From Solirubrobacterales bacterium (GTDB lineage Bacteria > Actinomycetota > Thermoleophilia > Solirubrobacterales > Solirubrobacteraceae), in the NCBI GenBank assembly GCA_027451345.1, contig DAIDJO010000119.1:1-39403 (forward strand): a stretch of DNA of 39,403 bases, written 5' to 3'. Below the pieces are notes generated by a model that saw only the letters and a list, made by a program, of their open reading frames with translations, made no database searches and had not been told where the DNA came from. Every line of letters begins with the position of its first letter. Within the stretch, counting starts at the first letter, position 1. Made by a program: the position numbers and the translations under genes. Positions 14,639 to 22,617 of this stretch are shown here, piece by piece.

Positions 14639-15840
14639 TCACCCTCTCCTCGGTAGGTCGGAACCTCGTCCACGACCCGCTCGCCCGCCACCAGATGCAG
14701 CGTCCGGAACCGCTCGCACAGCTCGCCGGCCTTCGCGTGGCGCATCCACACATGGTCCCCGATCCGCAGCGTGTCCGCGACGGCGCCCCGGAGTGGCGTC
14801 TGGGTCTCGCCGGCGCCCTCCTGCGGGTCGAGTCGCAGCCCGCTCGGCCACCACGGGCGGGGGAGGCGGTCGGCGCCCGCCGGGCCGGACGCCACGTACC
14901 CGCCGCCGAGGGCGGTCACCACCCCCGGGCCGGGGCGGCGCACGACGGGCAGGGCGTAGAACGCGGCGGGCCGCGGTCGGAAGCGGGTGTAGTCGTCGAA
15001 CAGCGCCGGCGCGTACAGGCCCGAGCCGGCGGTCACCTCGGTCACCCACGGCTCGGCGGCGGAGGATTCGAGGCTGCCGGTGCCGCCGGCGTTGACGAAC
15101 CGCAGCGGACCCGCGACGCCCTCGACCGCGGCCACCAGCCGCTGCCGGCGTGCGCGCAGCTCCCGGCGCGAGGCCGCCTGCATCGCCCGGATGGCGATGC
15201 CCCGCACCGGCCGCCCGGACGGACGGTCCCCGACACCGGCGATCTGGCCCTCGTAGGCCATCATGCCGACGAGGGTGACGCCGCGACGCCGGCTCACCTC
15301 GGCGGCGAGCGCCGCCGCCTGGGCGGGGGTGTGCAGGGGTGAGCGCCGGGGTCCGACGCGCACCCGCCCCCCGAGCAGCCACAGGCCCGCGTCGGCGTCG
15401 AGACAGACGCTCACCGGCCCGTCGCGCGACTCGAGCAGGTCGAGGTGCTCGACGGCGTCGACCATCACCGTGATCCCTGACTCGGGTGGCCCGCTGGCCA
15501 CCCGAGTCGCCACCTCGCGCAGCGCCCCGCAGTCCACGCTCGGGTAGCCGACGACGACGTCCCGCACGCCGTGGTCGGCGAGCCACAGCGCCTCACGGAC
15601 CGTGAGCGCCAGCACCCCCCGGAACGGCGAGGCGGCGTCGGCGAGCAGCCGCTCGAGCAGCGCACGGCAGCGCAGGGACTTGCTCGCCAGGCGGATCGTC
15701 TTGCCCCCGGCACGGCGGGCGAGCGCCGCGGCGTTCTCCGTGAACGCGTCGAGGTCGAGCACCGCAAACGGCGGCTCGAGCTCGGCGCAGGCACGCGCAA
15801 GCCGGTGGTTCTGTGCGGATGGCGGCGTCACGGAGCACAT
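14626..15840 (-). CDS. PLP-dependent amino-acid deaminase/aldolase (alanine-racemase N-fold)
   Basis: A 404-residue protein with an alanine-racemase-type barrel. Lys54 in TIRLASKSLR is the expected PLP lysine; FVNAGGTGS (phosphate-binding region) and the C-terminal beta domain segment IGDHVWMRHAKAGELCE follow. It belongs to the family annotated as amino-acid deaminase/aldolase, related to D-threonine aldolase and D-serine dehydratase; the true substrate is unknown. It is first in an operon with the MFS transporter and divergent from an aldonolactone oxidase with only 16 bases between start codons, an arrangement I recall from other actinobacteria. An alternative GTG start is nine bases downstream. 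Confidence 0.82.
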   Translation of the reverse strand: MCSVTPPSAQNHRLARACAELEPPFAVLDLDAFTENAAALARRAGGKTIRLASKSLRCRALLERLLADAASPFRGVLALTVREALWLADHGVRDVVVGYPSVDCGALREVATRVASGPPESGITVMVDAVEHLDLLESRDGPVSVCLDADAGLWLLGGRVRVGPRRSPLHTPAQAAALAAEVSRRRGVTLVGMMAYEGQIAGVGDRPSGRPVRGIAIRAMQAASRRELRARRQRLVAAVEGVAGPLRFVNAGGTGSLESSAAEPWVTEVTAGSGLYAPALFDDYTRFRPRPAAFYALPVVRRPGPGVVTALGGGYVASGPAGADRLPRPWWPSGLRLDPQEGAGETQTPLRGAVADTLRIGDHVWMRHAKAGELCERFRTLHLVAGERVVDEVPTYRGEGECFL

Positions 15841-15856
15841 GTTCTAATGGACGGGG

Positions 15857-17167
15857 ATGTCAGCTTCCACCTGGAGCAACTGGGACGGGCGCCAGCGCTG
15901 CGCCCCGCAGGCGATCGAGCGGCCGCGCGACGTCGACGAGCTGCGGGGCGCGCTCGATCGCGCCCGGGCGGCCGGCCGGCGCGTGCGCGTCGCGGGCTCG
16001 GGGCACTCCTTCACCGGCCTGGTGGTGACCGATGGCACGCTGATCTCGCTCGAGCGGATGAACCGGGTGCTCGCCGTCGATCCGACGAGCGGCCTGGTGC
16101 AGGTGGAGGCGGGGATCACGATCGGGGCGTTGAACGCGGCGCTCGATCGGCATGGCCTCGCCGTTGAGAACCTGGGCGACATCGACCGGCAGTCGCTCGC
16201 CGGGGCGACGGCGACCGGGACCCACGGTACCGGCACCCGGCTGCGCAACCTCTCCTCGCAGCTGCGCGAGATCGAGCTGATGACGGCGGACGGCACGCTG
16301 CTGACGCTCGACGAGCGCAGCGACCCGGACGGCTGGCGGGCGGCGCGCGTCAGCCTCGGAGCGCTCGGCGTGGTCACCTCGCTCACCCTCCAGGCCCTGC
16401 CCGCCTACCGCCTGCGCGGCGTGGACGGGCCGGCGCCGCTCGAGGCGACGCTCGAGCAGCTCGACCGGCTGGCGGACGCCCACGACCACTTCGAGCTGTA
16501 CTGGTTTCCGTACAGCCGCACCGCGCTGCTGCGCCGCAACGACCGCACCGACGCGGCGGTGACGCCCCGCTCCCGCGCCCGCGCTCACCTGGAGGACATC
16601 GTCCTCGTCAACCACGGCCTGAGCGCGTTCTCCCGCCTCGGGCGGCGCCACCCGAGCCTCATCCCGAGCCTGAACCGGCTCGCCACCCGGGTGGCGGGCT
16701 CGAGCGACCGGGTCGACGTCTCGCACCGGATCTTCGTGTCCCCGCGCCTGGTGCGCTTCACCGAGATGGAGTACGCGATCCCGCGGGCCCGGGCGGCCGA
16801 GGCGATCCGGGCGGTGCGCGGCGAGATCGAGCGCCGGCGCCTGCCGATCAACTTCCCGATCGAGGTGCGCTTCGTCGCCGGTGACGACGCGCTGCTCTCC
16901 CCGGCGTACGGCCGCGACACGTGCTACATCGCGGTGCACGTGTTTGACGGGATGGAGTACGAGACGTACTTCGGCATCGTCGAGGAGATCATGAGCGGCC
17001 TGGACGGCCGACCCCATTGGGGCAAGCGCCACCGTCAGACCGCGGCGTCGCTCGCGCCGCGCTACCCCGAGTGGGCGCGCTTCCAGGCGGTGCGGACGCG
17101 GCTTGACCCCGAGGGTCGGTTCGCGAACGGGGAGATCGAGCGGGTCCTCGGCCCGGCCGGCGGCTGA
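15857..17167 (+). CDS. D-arabinono-1,4-lactone oxidase family FAD enzyme
   Basis: A 436-residue aldonolactone oxidase-like protein, close to the usual length. Residues about 18-185 form the FAD-binding (PCMH) domain with VAGSGHSF; His50 corresponds to the residue that holds FAD covalently in this family. THGTGTR and SLGALGVVTSLTL follow. Residues about 195-430 are the ALO domain, with ELYWFPYS, the HWGKRH motif and the closing LDPEGRFANGEI. The family oxidises aldonolactones or polyols with O2, giving H2O2; some bacterial members use other acceptors. Its divergent partner gene suggests a shared pathway, unproven. Confidence 0.9.
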   Translation: MSASTWSNWDGRQRCAPQAIERPRDVDELRGALDRARAAGRRVRVAGSGHSFTGLVVTDGTLISLERMNRVLAVDPTSGLVQVEAGITIGALNAALDRHGLAVENLGDIDRQSLAGATATGTHGTGTRLRNLSSQLREIELMTADGTLLTLDERSDPDGWRAARVSLGALGVVTSLTLQALPAYRLRGVDGPAPLEATLEQLDRLADAHDHFELYWFPYSRTALLRRNDRTDAAVTPRSRARAHLEDIVLVNHGLSAFSRLGRRHPSLIPSLNRLATRVAGSSDRVDVSHRIFVSPRLVRFTEMEYAIPRARAAEAIRAVRGEIERRRLPINFPIEVRFVAGDDALLSPAYGRDTCYIAVHVFDGMEYETYFGIVEEIMSGLDGRPHWGKRHRQTAASLAPRYPEWARFQAVRTRLDPEGRFANGEIERVLGPAGG

Positions 17168-17177
17168 GCGCTCCCGA

Positions 17178-17292
17178 CCTGTTCGATGTGGCAACGTGCC
17201 GCGCTGCGCGGAAGGTTGCCGCCAGAGCGCGCGAATCCGTGCACCTGGTAGCAACCTGCGCCGTCGCCGGTCAGGTTGCCACGTTCGACAGG
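17178..17292. repeat. Two 29-base palindromic units, 60 bases apart
   Basis: The 238-base spacer after the lactone oxidase holds two copies of GCAAC-N19-GTTGC, at 17191-17219 and 17251-17279. The second is a better hairpin (GCAACCTG at 17251-17258 against CAGGTTGC at 17272-17279). The outermost 18-base arms (17178-17195 and 17275-17292) are also inverted repeats matching at 14 of 18 positions. It may be a double operator, a terminator pair, or a small dispersed palindromic element. No gene is seen in this spacer. Confidence 0.5.
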
Positions 17293-17405
17293 TGCGGTGA
17301 CCCGGGGTGGGCCGGGGCGGTCCAGCGGGACCGCCCCCCGGGCCGTCCGTCCGGCCCGGCACGACGGTCGTTTGCCAGCCCGGAGGCGGGGGAACAGTCA
17401 GCAGA

Positions 17406-17699
17406 GTGACCGACGAACCACTGATCTCTCCCGGTGACCAGCGGGGCGAGGACCCGATCCGGCGCCGCTCCGAGGAGGAGGTCGCGCGCGAGCTGGCCGT
17501 CGACCACTCGCGCGAGCAGGCGACGGACGGCCCTCCCGGTGGACCGGAGGGCGGCGAGCGGAGCCGCTCAGCCGACGCGATCGTCGACGTTCCCGGGGAA
17601 CCCGGGCCCGTCGGCGACACCGACCAGCATTCCGACGCGGGGAACCTGCCCCGGCACCGCGAGCAGGAGAACGAACGGCGGGGCGAGCGCCGCGGGTAG
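17406..17699 (+). CDS. Small highly charged, probably disordered protein
   Basis: A 97-residue protein from GTG at 17406, rich in Glu, Arg, Asp, Gly and Pro with almost no hydrophobic residues (for example RRRSEEEVARELAVDHSRE). No Cys, membrane segment or known domain is visible. The start signal is weak: GGGGGA lies about 13 bases upstream. It precedes a small membrane protein and the ferritin-like gene on the same strand, so a stress-related hydrophilic protein is conceivable. It is called on codon pattern and position only and could be spurious. Confidence 0.5.
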   Translation: MTDEPLISPGDQRGEDPIRRRSEEEVARELAVDHSREQATDGPPGGPEGGERSRSADAIVDVPGEPGPVGDTDQHSDAGNLPRHREQENERRGERRG

Positions 17700-17768
17700 A
17701 CCCGCGGCGCTCGCACGGCGGCGTGACCGGCGCGCGTCGAGGGGCCGGGGGAGGGGTAGAGAGACCAC

Positions 17769-18050
17769 ATGTGGTTAGGGCTTGTTCTCGTGGTTCTGGC
17801 GGTGCTGTTCGCCATCCTCGGGGTCGTCTCGGGCGGGGTGTTCACGATCGTGCTCGTCCCGCTCGCCGTGGTCGCGGTGGTCGCCGCCGTCGTGACGCTG
17901 ATGAGCGCCCGGGCGGCGGGCGTCCGGCCGACGCTGACGGACCCGCCGCACTCGCCGCCGGCCGGGCGGGCGCCACGGGGCACGGCACCTCCGGGCGAGG
18001 TGCCCGTGACGCCCGAGGAGTACACCGAGGCGCGCCAGCGCAGCCAGTGA
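17769..18050 (+). CDS. Small two-segment membrane protein
   Basis: A 93-residue protein with two hydrophobic segments (about residues 2-22 and 24-46, separated by a Gly-Gly turn) and a hydrophilic Pro-rich tail ending in PEEYTEARQRSQ. The ATG is preceded by GGGGGAGGGG at slightly long spacing. Length and layout fit the small uncharacterised actinobacterial membrane proteins; I cannot give a function. It precedes the ferritin-like gene by 41 bases. Confidence 0.65.
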   Translation: MWLGLVLVVLAVLFAILGVVSGGVFTIVLVPLAVVAVVAAVVTLMSARAAGVRPTLTDPPHSPPAGRAPRGTAPPGEVPVTPEEYTEARQRSQ

Positions 18051-18091
18051 CCCGCGGAGCGCTCCGGCGCTCCCCCGACGAAAGGAGCACA

Positions 18092-18625
18092 GTGACGATG
18101 TCGAGTACCGACAGTGCCGTGAGCATCCTCGATGGGTCGCGCCGGGAGGAGCGCGAGCACATCGTCGAGCTGCTCACCCAGGCCTACTGGATGGAGATCG
18201 AGACGGTGATGAACTACGTCGCCGGTTCGATCAATCCGGAGGGCGTGCGGGCGCGCCAGATCGCCGCGTCGCTCGAGCAGGACATCCAGGAGGAGCTGGG
18301 CCACGCGCAGCTGTTCGGCCGCCGGATCAAGGAGCTGTACGGCGTCGTGCCGACCTCGACCGAGTTCCGGGCCGACCAGGGCTTCCTGCGCGTCGCCGAG
18401 GGCCAGACCGACGTCGTCGGCCTCATTCGGGCCGTGATCGAGGCGGAGAGCGGCGCGATCGACCACTACAGCCGGATCGTGGCCGAGACGGCGGAGATCG
18501 ACCCCGTCACGCAGGACATGGTGATCGACATCCTGCACGACGAACAGGGGCACCGCCGCCTGTTCGAGGGGTTCCTACGTGAGTACGAACAGGAGGGACG
18601 GATGAACGGAGGCGCAGGCGCATGA
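18092..18625 (+). CDS. Ferritin-like di-iron protein
   Basis: A 177-residue all-helical protein with the di-iron ligand pattern of ferritins: Glu35/Glu37 in YWMEIE, Glu68-x-x-His71 in EELGHAQ, Glu119 in IEAESGAIDHY and Glu151-x-x-His154 in DEQGHRRL. It may store or oxidise iron, or act as a Dps-like protector. Start is GTG at 18092 with AAAGGAG four bases upstream; ATG at 18098 (ten bases from AAAGGAG) is the alternative. It overlaps the PfpI-family gene by four bases (ATGA), so its product and the next two proteins are probably made together. Confidence 0.88.
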   Translation: MTMSSTDSAVSILDGSRREEREHIVELLTQAYWMEIETVMNYVAGSINPEGVRARQIAASLEQDIQEELGHAQLFGRRIKELYGVVPTSTEFRADQGFLRVAEGQTDVVGLIRAVIEAESGAIDHYSRIVAETAEIDPVTQDMVIDILHDEQGHRRLFEGFLREYEQEGRMNGGAGA

Positions 18626-19173
18626 GTGGAGAGCTGACGGGCAAGCGGGTGGCCTTCCTGGCCGCCGACGGCGTAGAGCAGGTGGAGCTGATGGAACCGC
18701 GCAAGGCGGTCGAGGAGGCCGGCGCGGAGACGGTGCTCGTCTCGCTGGAACCGGGTGAGATCCAGGCGTTCAACCACCTCGATCACGGCGAGAAGATCCG
18801 TGTCGACGCGACCGCCGGGAGCGCGGACCCGTCGCAGTTCGACGCGCTCGTGCTGCCGGGCGGGGTGGCGAACCCGGACCTCCTGCGCGGCGATGAGGAC
18901 GCGGTTCGGTTCGTGCGGGCGTTCTTCGAGCAGGACAAGCCGGTCGGCGTGATCTGCCACGGGCCGTGGACGCTCGTCGAGGCCGATGTCGTGCGGGGAC
19001 GCACCCTCACGTCCTGGCCGACGCTGCAGACCGACCTGCGCAACGCGGGCGCCGAATGGGTCGACGAGGAGGTCCATGTCGACGGTCGGCTCGTGTCGAG
19101 CCGCAAGCCCGATGACATCCCGAGCTTCAACCGCAAGGTGATCGAGGTGTTCGCGGGCGGAGGCGGCTCGTGA
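18622..19173 (+). CDS. DJ-1/PfpI family protein (YhbO-like)
   Basis: A 183-residue protein of the PfpI/DJ-1 superfamily. The nucleophile elbow is VICHGPW with Cys112, Glu20 (DGVEQVEL) is the residue that tunes the cysteine, and LVLPGGVANPD is the family strand-turn. Members act as stress proteins with reported chaperone, glyoxalase or protein-repair activity; which one applies is unresolved. It is sandwiched by overlapping stop-start codons between the ferritin-like and LLM genes, an arrangement that points to a shared stress response. Confidence 0.92.
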   Translation: MSGELTGKRVAFLAADGVEQVELMEPRKAVEEAGAETVLVSLEPGEIQAFNHLDHGEKIRVDATAGSADPSQFDALVLPGGVANPDLLRGDEDAVRFVRAFFEQDKPVGVICHGPWTLVEADVVRGRTLTSWPTLQTDLRNAGAEWVDEEVHVDGRLVSSRKPDDIPSFNRKVIEVFAGGGGS

Positions 19174-20159
19174 AGATCGGCTACTTCCTCTCCTCGGAGG
19201 AGTTCGGCCCCCTCGAACTCGTCGAGCAGGCCGTCAAGGCGCAGCGGGCCGGCTTCCAGGACCTGTGGATCTCCGACCACTTCCATCCCTGGAACGACGA
19301 GCAGGGCCACGGCTCGTTCGTCTGGTCCACGATCGGCGCGATCGCACAGGCGACCCCGGGGATGGGCGTCACCACGGCGGTCACGTGTCCGACGGTGCGG
19401 ATCCACCCCGCGGTGATCGCGCAGGCCGCGGCGACGGCCGCGCTGCTACTGCACGGCCGCTTCGCGCTCGGCCTCGGCACCGGCGAGGCGCTCAACGAGC
19501 ACATCCTGGGTGACCGCTGGCCCTCGGCGCCGGAGCGGCGCGAGATGCTCGAGGAGGCGATCGAGATCATCCGGGAGCTCTGGCGGGGCGGCGTGTACAG
19601 CCACCGGGGGACCCACTATCGGGTCGATCACGCGCGGATCTACGACCTGCCCCCCGAGCTGCCGAAGATCCTCGTCTCCGGCTTCGGGCCGCGCTCGACC
19701 GAGCTGGCGGCGCGGATCGGTGACGGATTCGTCGCGGTGTCACCCGACGCGGAGGGGGTCCGGCAGTTCCGCGATCGGGCCCGGCCCGGCAGCCTCGTGG
19801 CCGGCGGCCTGAAGGTCTGCTTCGACGAGAGCGAGCAGCGCGCGAAGGAGACGGTGCACCGGCTCTGGCCGAGCGAGGCGCTGCCCGGTGAGCTCGCCCA
19901 GGTCCTGCCCACCCCGGAGCACTTCGAGCAGGCCTGTCAGCTGGTGAGCGTGGAGGCCGCGACCGAGAGCGTCCCGTGCGGACCGGACCTCGACGGGCAC
20001 ATCGAGGCGATCCGCGCCTACGAGGACGCGGGGTTCGACGAGCTCTACGTCCAGCAGATCGGCCCCGGTCAGGACGCGTTCTTCGACGCCTACCGCGAGC
20101 ACGTGCTGCCTCGCTTCGCGCCCGGCGACCGGCAGCTGACCCAGGCGGGCGGCAGGTAG
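19170..20159 (+). CDS. F420-dependent LLM-class oxidoreductase
   Basis: A 329-residue luciferase-like TIM-barrel protein. Marks include WISDHFHPW (residues about 33-41), LGLGTGEALNEHILG (about 97-111, the F420 G6PDH-like subgroup), RREMLEEAIEIIRELW and ILVSGFGPRS. The nearest named relatives are F420-dependent glucose-6-phosphate dehydrogenases and hydroxymycolate dehydrogenases. The substrate here is uncertain, as key residues cannot be judged without alignment. The GTG start overlaps the PfpI stop (GTGA). Confidence 0.88.
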   Translation: MKIGYFLSSEEFGPLELVEQAVKAQRAGFQDLWISDHFHPWNDEQGHGSFVWSTIGAIAQATPGMGVTTAVTCPTVRIHPAVIAQAAATAALLLHGRFALGLGTGEALNEHILGDRWPSAPERREMLEEAIEIIRELWRGGVYSHRGTHYRVDHARIYDLPPELPKILVSGFGPRSTELAARIGDGFVAVSPDAEGVRQFRDRARPGSLVAGGLKVCFDESEQRAKETVHRLWPSEALPGELAQVLPTPEHFEQACQLVSVEAATESVPCGPDLDGHIEAIRAYEDAGFDELYVQQIGPGQDAFFDAYREHVLPRFAPGDRQLTQAGGR

Positions 20160-20183
20160 CCCAGGGCCGGGAGGGGACCGACG

Positions 20184-20636
20184 ATGCAGCGAGCGCGAAG
20201 CTTCCTCGTCGGCCTCGTCATCGCGGCGCCGTTCTACTGGCTGCTGATCGACACGACGACCTCACCCGAGCTGATCGCCGGCGGGGTGGCGGCGGTGCTG
20301 ACCGCCGCCACCACCGCCGCGGCCTACGTCGAATCGACGTTGAACGCCGCGGTGCGGCTGCGCTGGCTGGCGCGGGGGTTCAAGGAGGTCGCCCGGGTGC
20401 CGCTGGGGGTGGCGATCGTCTGCCGTGAGGTGGTGGCACAGACCACGAGGCCGAAGCCGTGCCGCGGGGTGATCGACGCCGAACGGTTCGCGACCCAGGG
20501 GGAGGATGCCTCCCACGAGCTGGGGCGGCGTGCGCTCGCCGAGACGCTCCGGACGCTCGCGCCCCACACCATCGTCATCGGCGTCGACCCCGACTCGGAA
20601 CGGTTGCTCCTGCATCGGCTGGGGTCCTCGCGATGA
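20184..20636 (+). CDS. mnhE: Mrp/Mnh antiporter subunit E
   Basis: A 150-residue MnhE-type subunit: two or three N-terminal hydrophobic segments, RVPLGVAIVCREV in the middle and the cytoplasmic C-terminal domain with HTIVIGVDPDSERLLLHRL, matching the family's TVEVxxDxxxxxxHxL pattern. It is the first gene of a seven-gene complex and has GGGAGGGG upstream of its ATG. The gene order from here matches mbhA onward in archaeal Mbh complexes. Confidence 0.88.
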   Translation: MQRARSFLVGLVIAAPFYWLLIDTTTSPELIAGGVAAVLTAATTAAAYVESTLNAAVRLRWLARGFKEVARVPLGVAIVCREVVAQTTRPKPCRGVIDAERFATQGEDASHELGRRALAETLRTLAPHTIVIGVDPDSERLLLHRLGSSR

Positions 20637-20884
20637 ACGTCTGGATGCTCTGCGCCGTCGTCCTCGTGGTCGCGTGGCTGCCGTGCCTGGCGGTGTGCCT
20701 GCTCGCCACCGAGTGGGACGCGCTGGTGGCGGTGCAGCTCGGTTCGACCGTGCTCACGAGCGTGCTGATGCTCCTCTCGATCGCCTACCAGCGCCAGCCG
20801 TTCATCGATCTGTCCCTCGCCTTCGTGCTCGTCTCGGTCGTCGGTTCGGTGGCCTTCGCGCGAACGATGGAGACGGAGCTGTGA
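20633..20884 (+). CDS. mnhF: Mrp/Mnh antiporter subunit F
   Basis: An 83-residue protein with three membrane segments (about residues 4-24, 30-50, 57-77), the size and layout of MnhF/MrpF. It overlaps subunit E by four bases (ATGA). The central segment DALVAVQLGSTVLTSVLMLLS matches the family's usual AAVLLGTNxxxL stretch in a divergent form. Confidence 0.85.
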   Translation: MNVWMLCAVVLVVAWLPCLAVCLLATEWDALVAVQLGSTVLTSVLMLLSIAYQRQPFIDLSLAFVLVSVVGSVAFARTMETEL

Positions 20885-21234
20885 GAGGCGTGGCCGCCGA
20901 CGTGCTGCTCGGGGCGGGCATGGTCATCGAGCTCATCTCGGTGCTCGGGATCTGCGTCCTGCACGACACCCTCGACCGGCTGCACTGCGTGTCGCTGGCG
21001 AGCTGGGGCACGCTGCTGATCGGCCTGGCCATCCTCGTGCGGGAATCGTTCTCGCTGCTGGGCGACAAGGCGCTGCTCGCCGGCGTGCTCGCCGTCGTGC
21101 TCAGCCCGGTGGTCGTGCAGACGACGGCGCGCAGCCACCGGATCCGGGTGCACGGCGACTGGCGGGCGCGAGACGGGCGGTCGAACCGCGGGAGCGGAGC
21201 GGTGACGCCGGCCGTCCGGGAGGCTCAGCGATGA
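20881..21234 (+). CDS. mnhG: Mrp/Mnh antiporter subunit G
   Basis: A 117-residue protein with three membrane segments and the family motif DTLDRLHCVSLASWGTLLIGL, here of MnhG type (usually D-x-Y-x-R-x-H-x-x-T). The start is GTG overlapping the subunit F stop (GTGA). The last 30 residues are polar and basic. Together with E and F it forms the small-subunit part of the antiporter. Confidence 0.87.
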   Translation: MRGVAADVLLGAGMVIELISVLGICVLHDTLDRLHCVSLASWGTLLIGLAILVRESFSLLGDKALLAGVLAVVLSPVVVQTTARSHRIRVHGDWRARDGRSNRGSGAVTPAVREAQR

Positions 21235-21509
21235 CCGTCCTGCAGGTCTGCGCGCTCGGCCTCGTGCTCCTGTCCGGCACGACCGTCGCGGTGGCCCGCT
21301 CGCCCCTGCGCCAGACGCTGCTGCTCTCGCTCAACGGCTGCGCGCTCACGGTGCTGTTCTTCGCCTTCCAGGCCGCCGACGTGGCGCTGTCCGAGCTCGT
21401 CGTCAGCGGCGTGGCGCTGCCCCTGATCATCGTGGCCACGCTGCGTCGCCTTGCCGACCAGAGCGCCGCCCAGGATGCCGGCGACGGTGAGCGGGAGCCG
21501 GAGCGGTGA
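21231..21509 (+). CDS. MbhD-like subunit (DUF4040), C-terminal part of MrpA as a separate protein
   Basis: A 92-residue protein with three membrane segments and the sequence AFQAADVALSELVVSGVALP, which matches the DALTQxxV core of the MbhD/DUF4040 module. In classical Mrp operons this module is fused to the end of the large MrpA subunit; here it stands alone, as in Mbh-type complexes. It overlaps its neighbours by four bases on both sides. Confidence 0.8.
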   Translation: MTVLQVCALGLVLLSGTTVAVARSPLRQTLLLSLNGCALTVLFFAFQAADVALSELVVSGVALPLIIVATLRRLADQSAAQDAGDGEREPER

Positions 21510-22261
21510 GCCCGGCCGTCCGACGCGCCCTGTTCCTGGTCTCGGGAGCCGCCTTCCTCGTGGTGCTGATGCTCGGTCTGCACGGACTGCCGCCGTTCGG
21601 GCAGCACCACAGCCGCCTCGCCAGCGGCATCGAGCAGCGCGAGCTGCGCCTGCGTCACGCCACCGACTACGTCACCGCGATCAACTTCGACCTGCGCTCC
21701 TTCGACACGCTCGGCGAGGAGTCGATCCTGTTCGCGTGCGTCGCCGGGGTGATGCTGCTGATGCGGCACATGCGGCAGGAGGACGGCGCCGAGCGGCGGT
21801 CGAGCGCGGAGGAACACCGTTTCCAGGGCGCCAGCGACGCCCTGCGCGTCCAGGCCGTGCTGATGGTGACGCTGCTGACCGCCTTCGGCATCTACGTGGA
21901 CCTGCACGGCGCGCTCACGCCGGGGGGTGGCTTCCAGGCGGGGGTGGTGCTCGCGGCGGGGCCCGCGGCGGTGATGCTCGCCGGGCGCTACCTGACGCTC
22001 AAACGCCTGGCCCCGCAGTCGGCGATGGAGATCTTCGAGGCCGCGGGGGCCGCCGGTTACGCGCTGATCGCCGTCGGTGGGCTCGTCTTCGCCGGCGTGC
22101 TCTTCGTCAACTTCCTGCCGTACGGCACGCCCGGCCAGCTGCTCTCCGGGGGCACCATGCCCCTCTCGAGCATCGCGGTCGGGATCGAGGTCACCGGCGG
22201 GCTGCTGCTGATCTTCAGCGAGTTGCTCGACCAGTCGCTGCTGGCGACGGCGGAGGACTGA
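21506..22261 (+). CDS. mnhB: MbhE-MnhB fusion subunit
   Basis: A 251-residue membrane protein with two parts. Residues about 1-90 match the MbhE-type end of MrpA (VTAINFDLRSFDTLGEESILF). Residues about 110-250 match MnhB (FGIYVDLHGALTPGGGFQAGVV and IGIEVTGGLLLIF-type ending). The TPGGGFQAG motif is the MnhB signature. Fusion of the two neighbouring modules is consistent with their adjacency in Mbh and Mrp operons. Start GTG overlaps the previous stop (GTGA). Confidence 0.87.
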   Translation: MSPAVRRALFLVSGAAFLVVLMLGLHGLPPFGQHHSRLASGIEQRELRLRHATDYVTAINFDLRSFDTLGEESILFACVAGVMLLMRHMRQEDGAERRSSAEEHRFQGASDALRVQAVLMVTLLTAFGIYVDLHGALTPGGGFQAGVVLAAGPAAVMLAGRYLTLKRLAPQSAMEIFEAAGAAGYALIAVGGLVFAGVLFVNFLPYGTPGQLLSGGTMPLSSIAVGIEVTGGLLLIFSELLDQSLLATAED

Positions 22262-22262
22262 G

Positions 22263-22607
22263 ATGGGCTTCCTCCCGTTCGCCGTGGCCGCCTGGCTGTT
22301 CGTCGTCGGGCTCTGGGGCGTGGTGGTCAGTCAGCACCTCGTCCGCACCGTGCTCTGTCTCACCGTCGTGCAGTCGGCCACGTACCTGGTGCTGCTCGGC
22401 ATCGGCTACGTGCGCCACGGCAAGGCGCCCGTGGTCGCGGACATCTCGCCGCATTCAACGCTCGTGGACCCCGTCATGCAGGTGCTCGTCCTCACCGACA
22501 TCGTGATCGAGGCCACGGTCGCGGCATTGCTGCTGGCGCTCGTCGTCCAGGCCCACCGTCGCTTCGGCAGCGTCGACCCGGCGGCGCTTCGAACCCTGCG
22601 GCACTGA
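22263..22607 (+). CDS. mnhC: Mrp/Mnh antiporter subunit C (NuoK-like)
   Basis: A 114-residue protein with three membrane segments. The motif [20 protein letters not shown] corresponds to the MnhC/NuoK DPLPQALVLTAIVI region, with acidic Asp and Glu in the membrane segment. It starts one base after the previous stop and is followed by the large subunit after ten bases. Confidence 0.87.
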   Translation: MGFLPFAVAAWLFVVGLWGVVVSQHLVRTVLCLTVVQSATYLVLLGIGYVRHGKAPVVADISPHSTLVDPVMQVLVLTDIVIEATVAALLLALVVQAHRRFGSVDPAALRTLRH

Positions 22608-22617
22608 GGCCGTCCCG

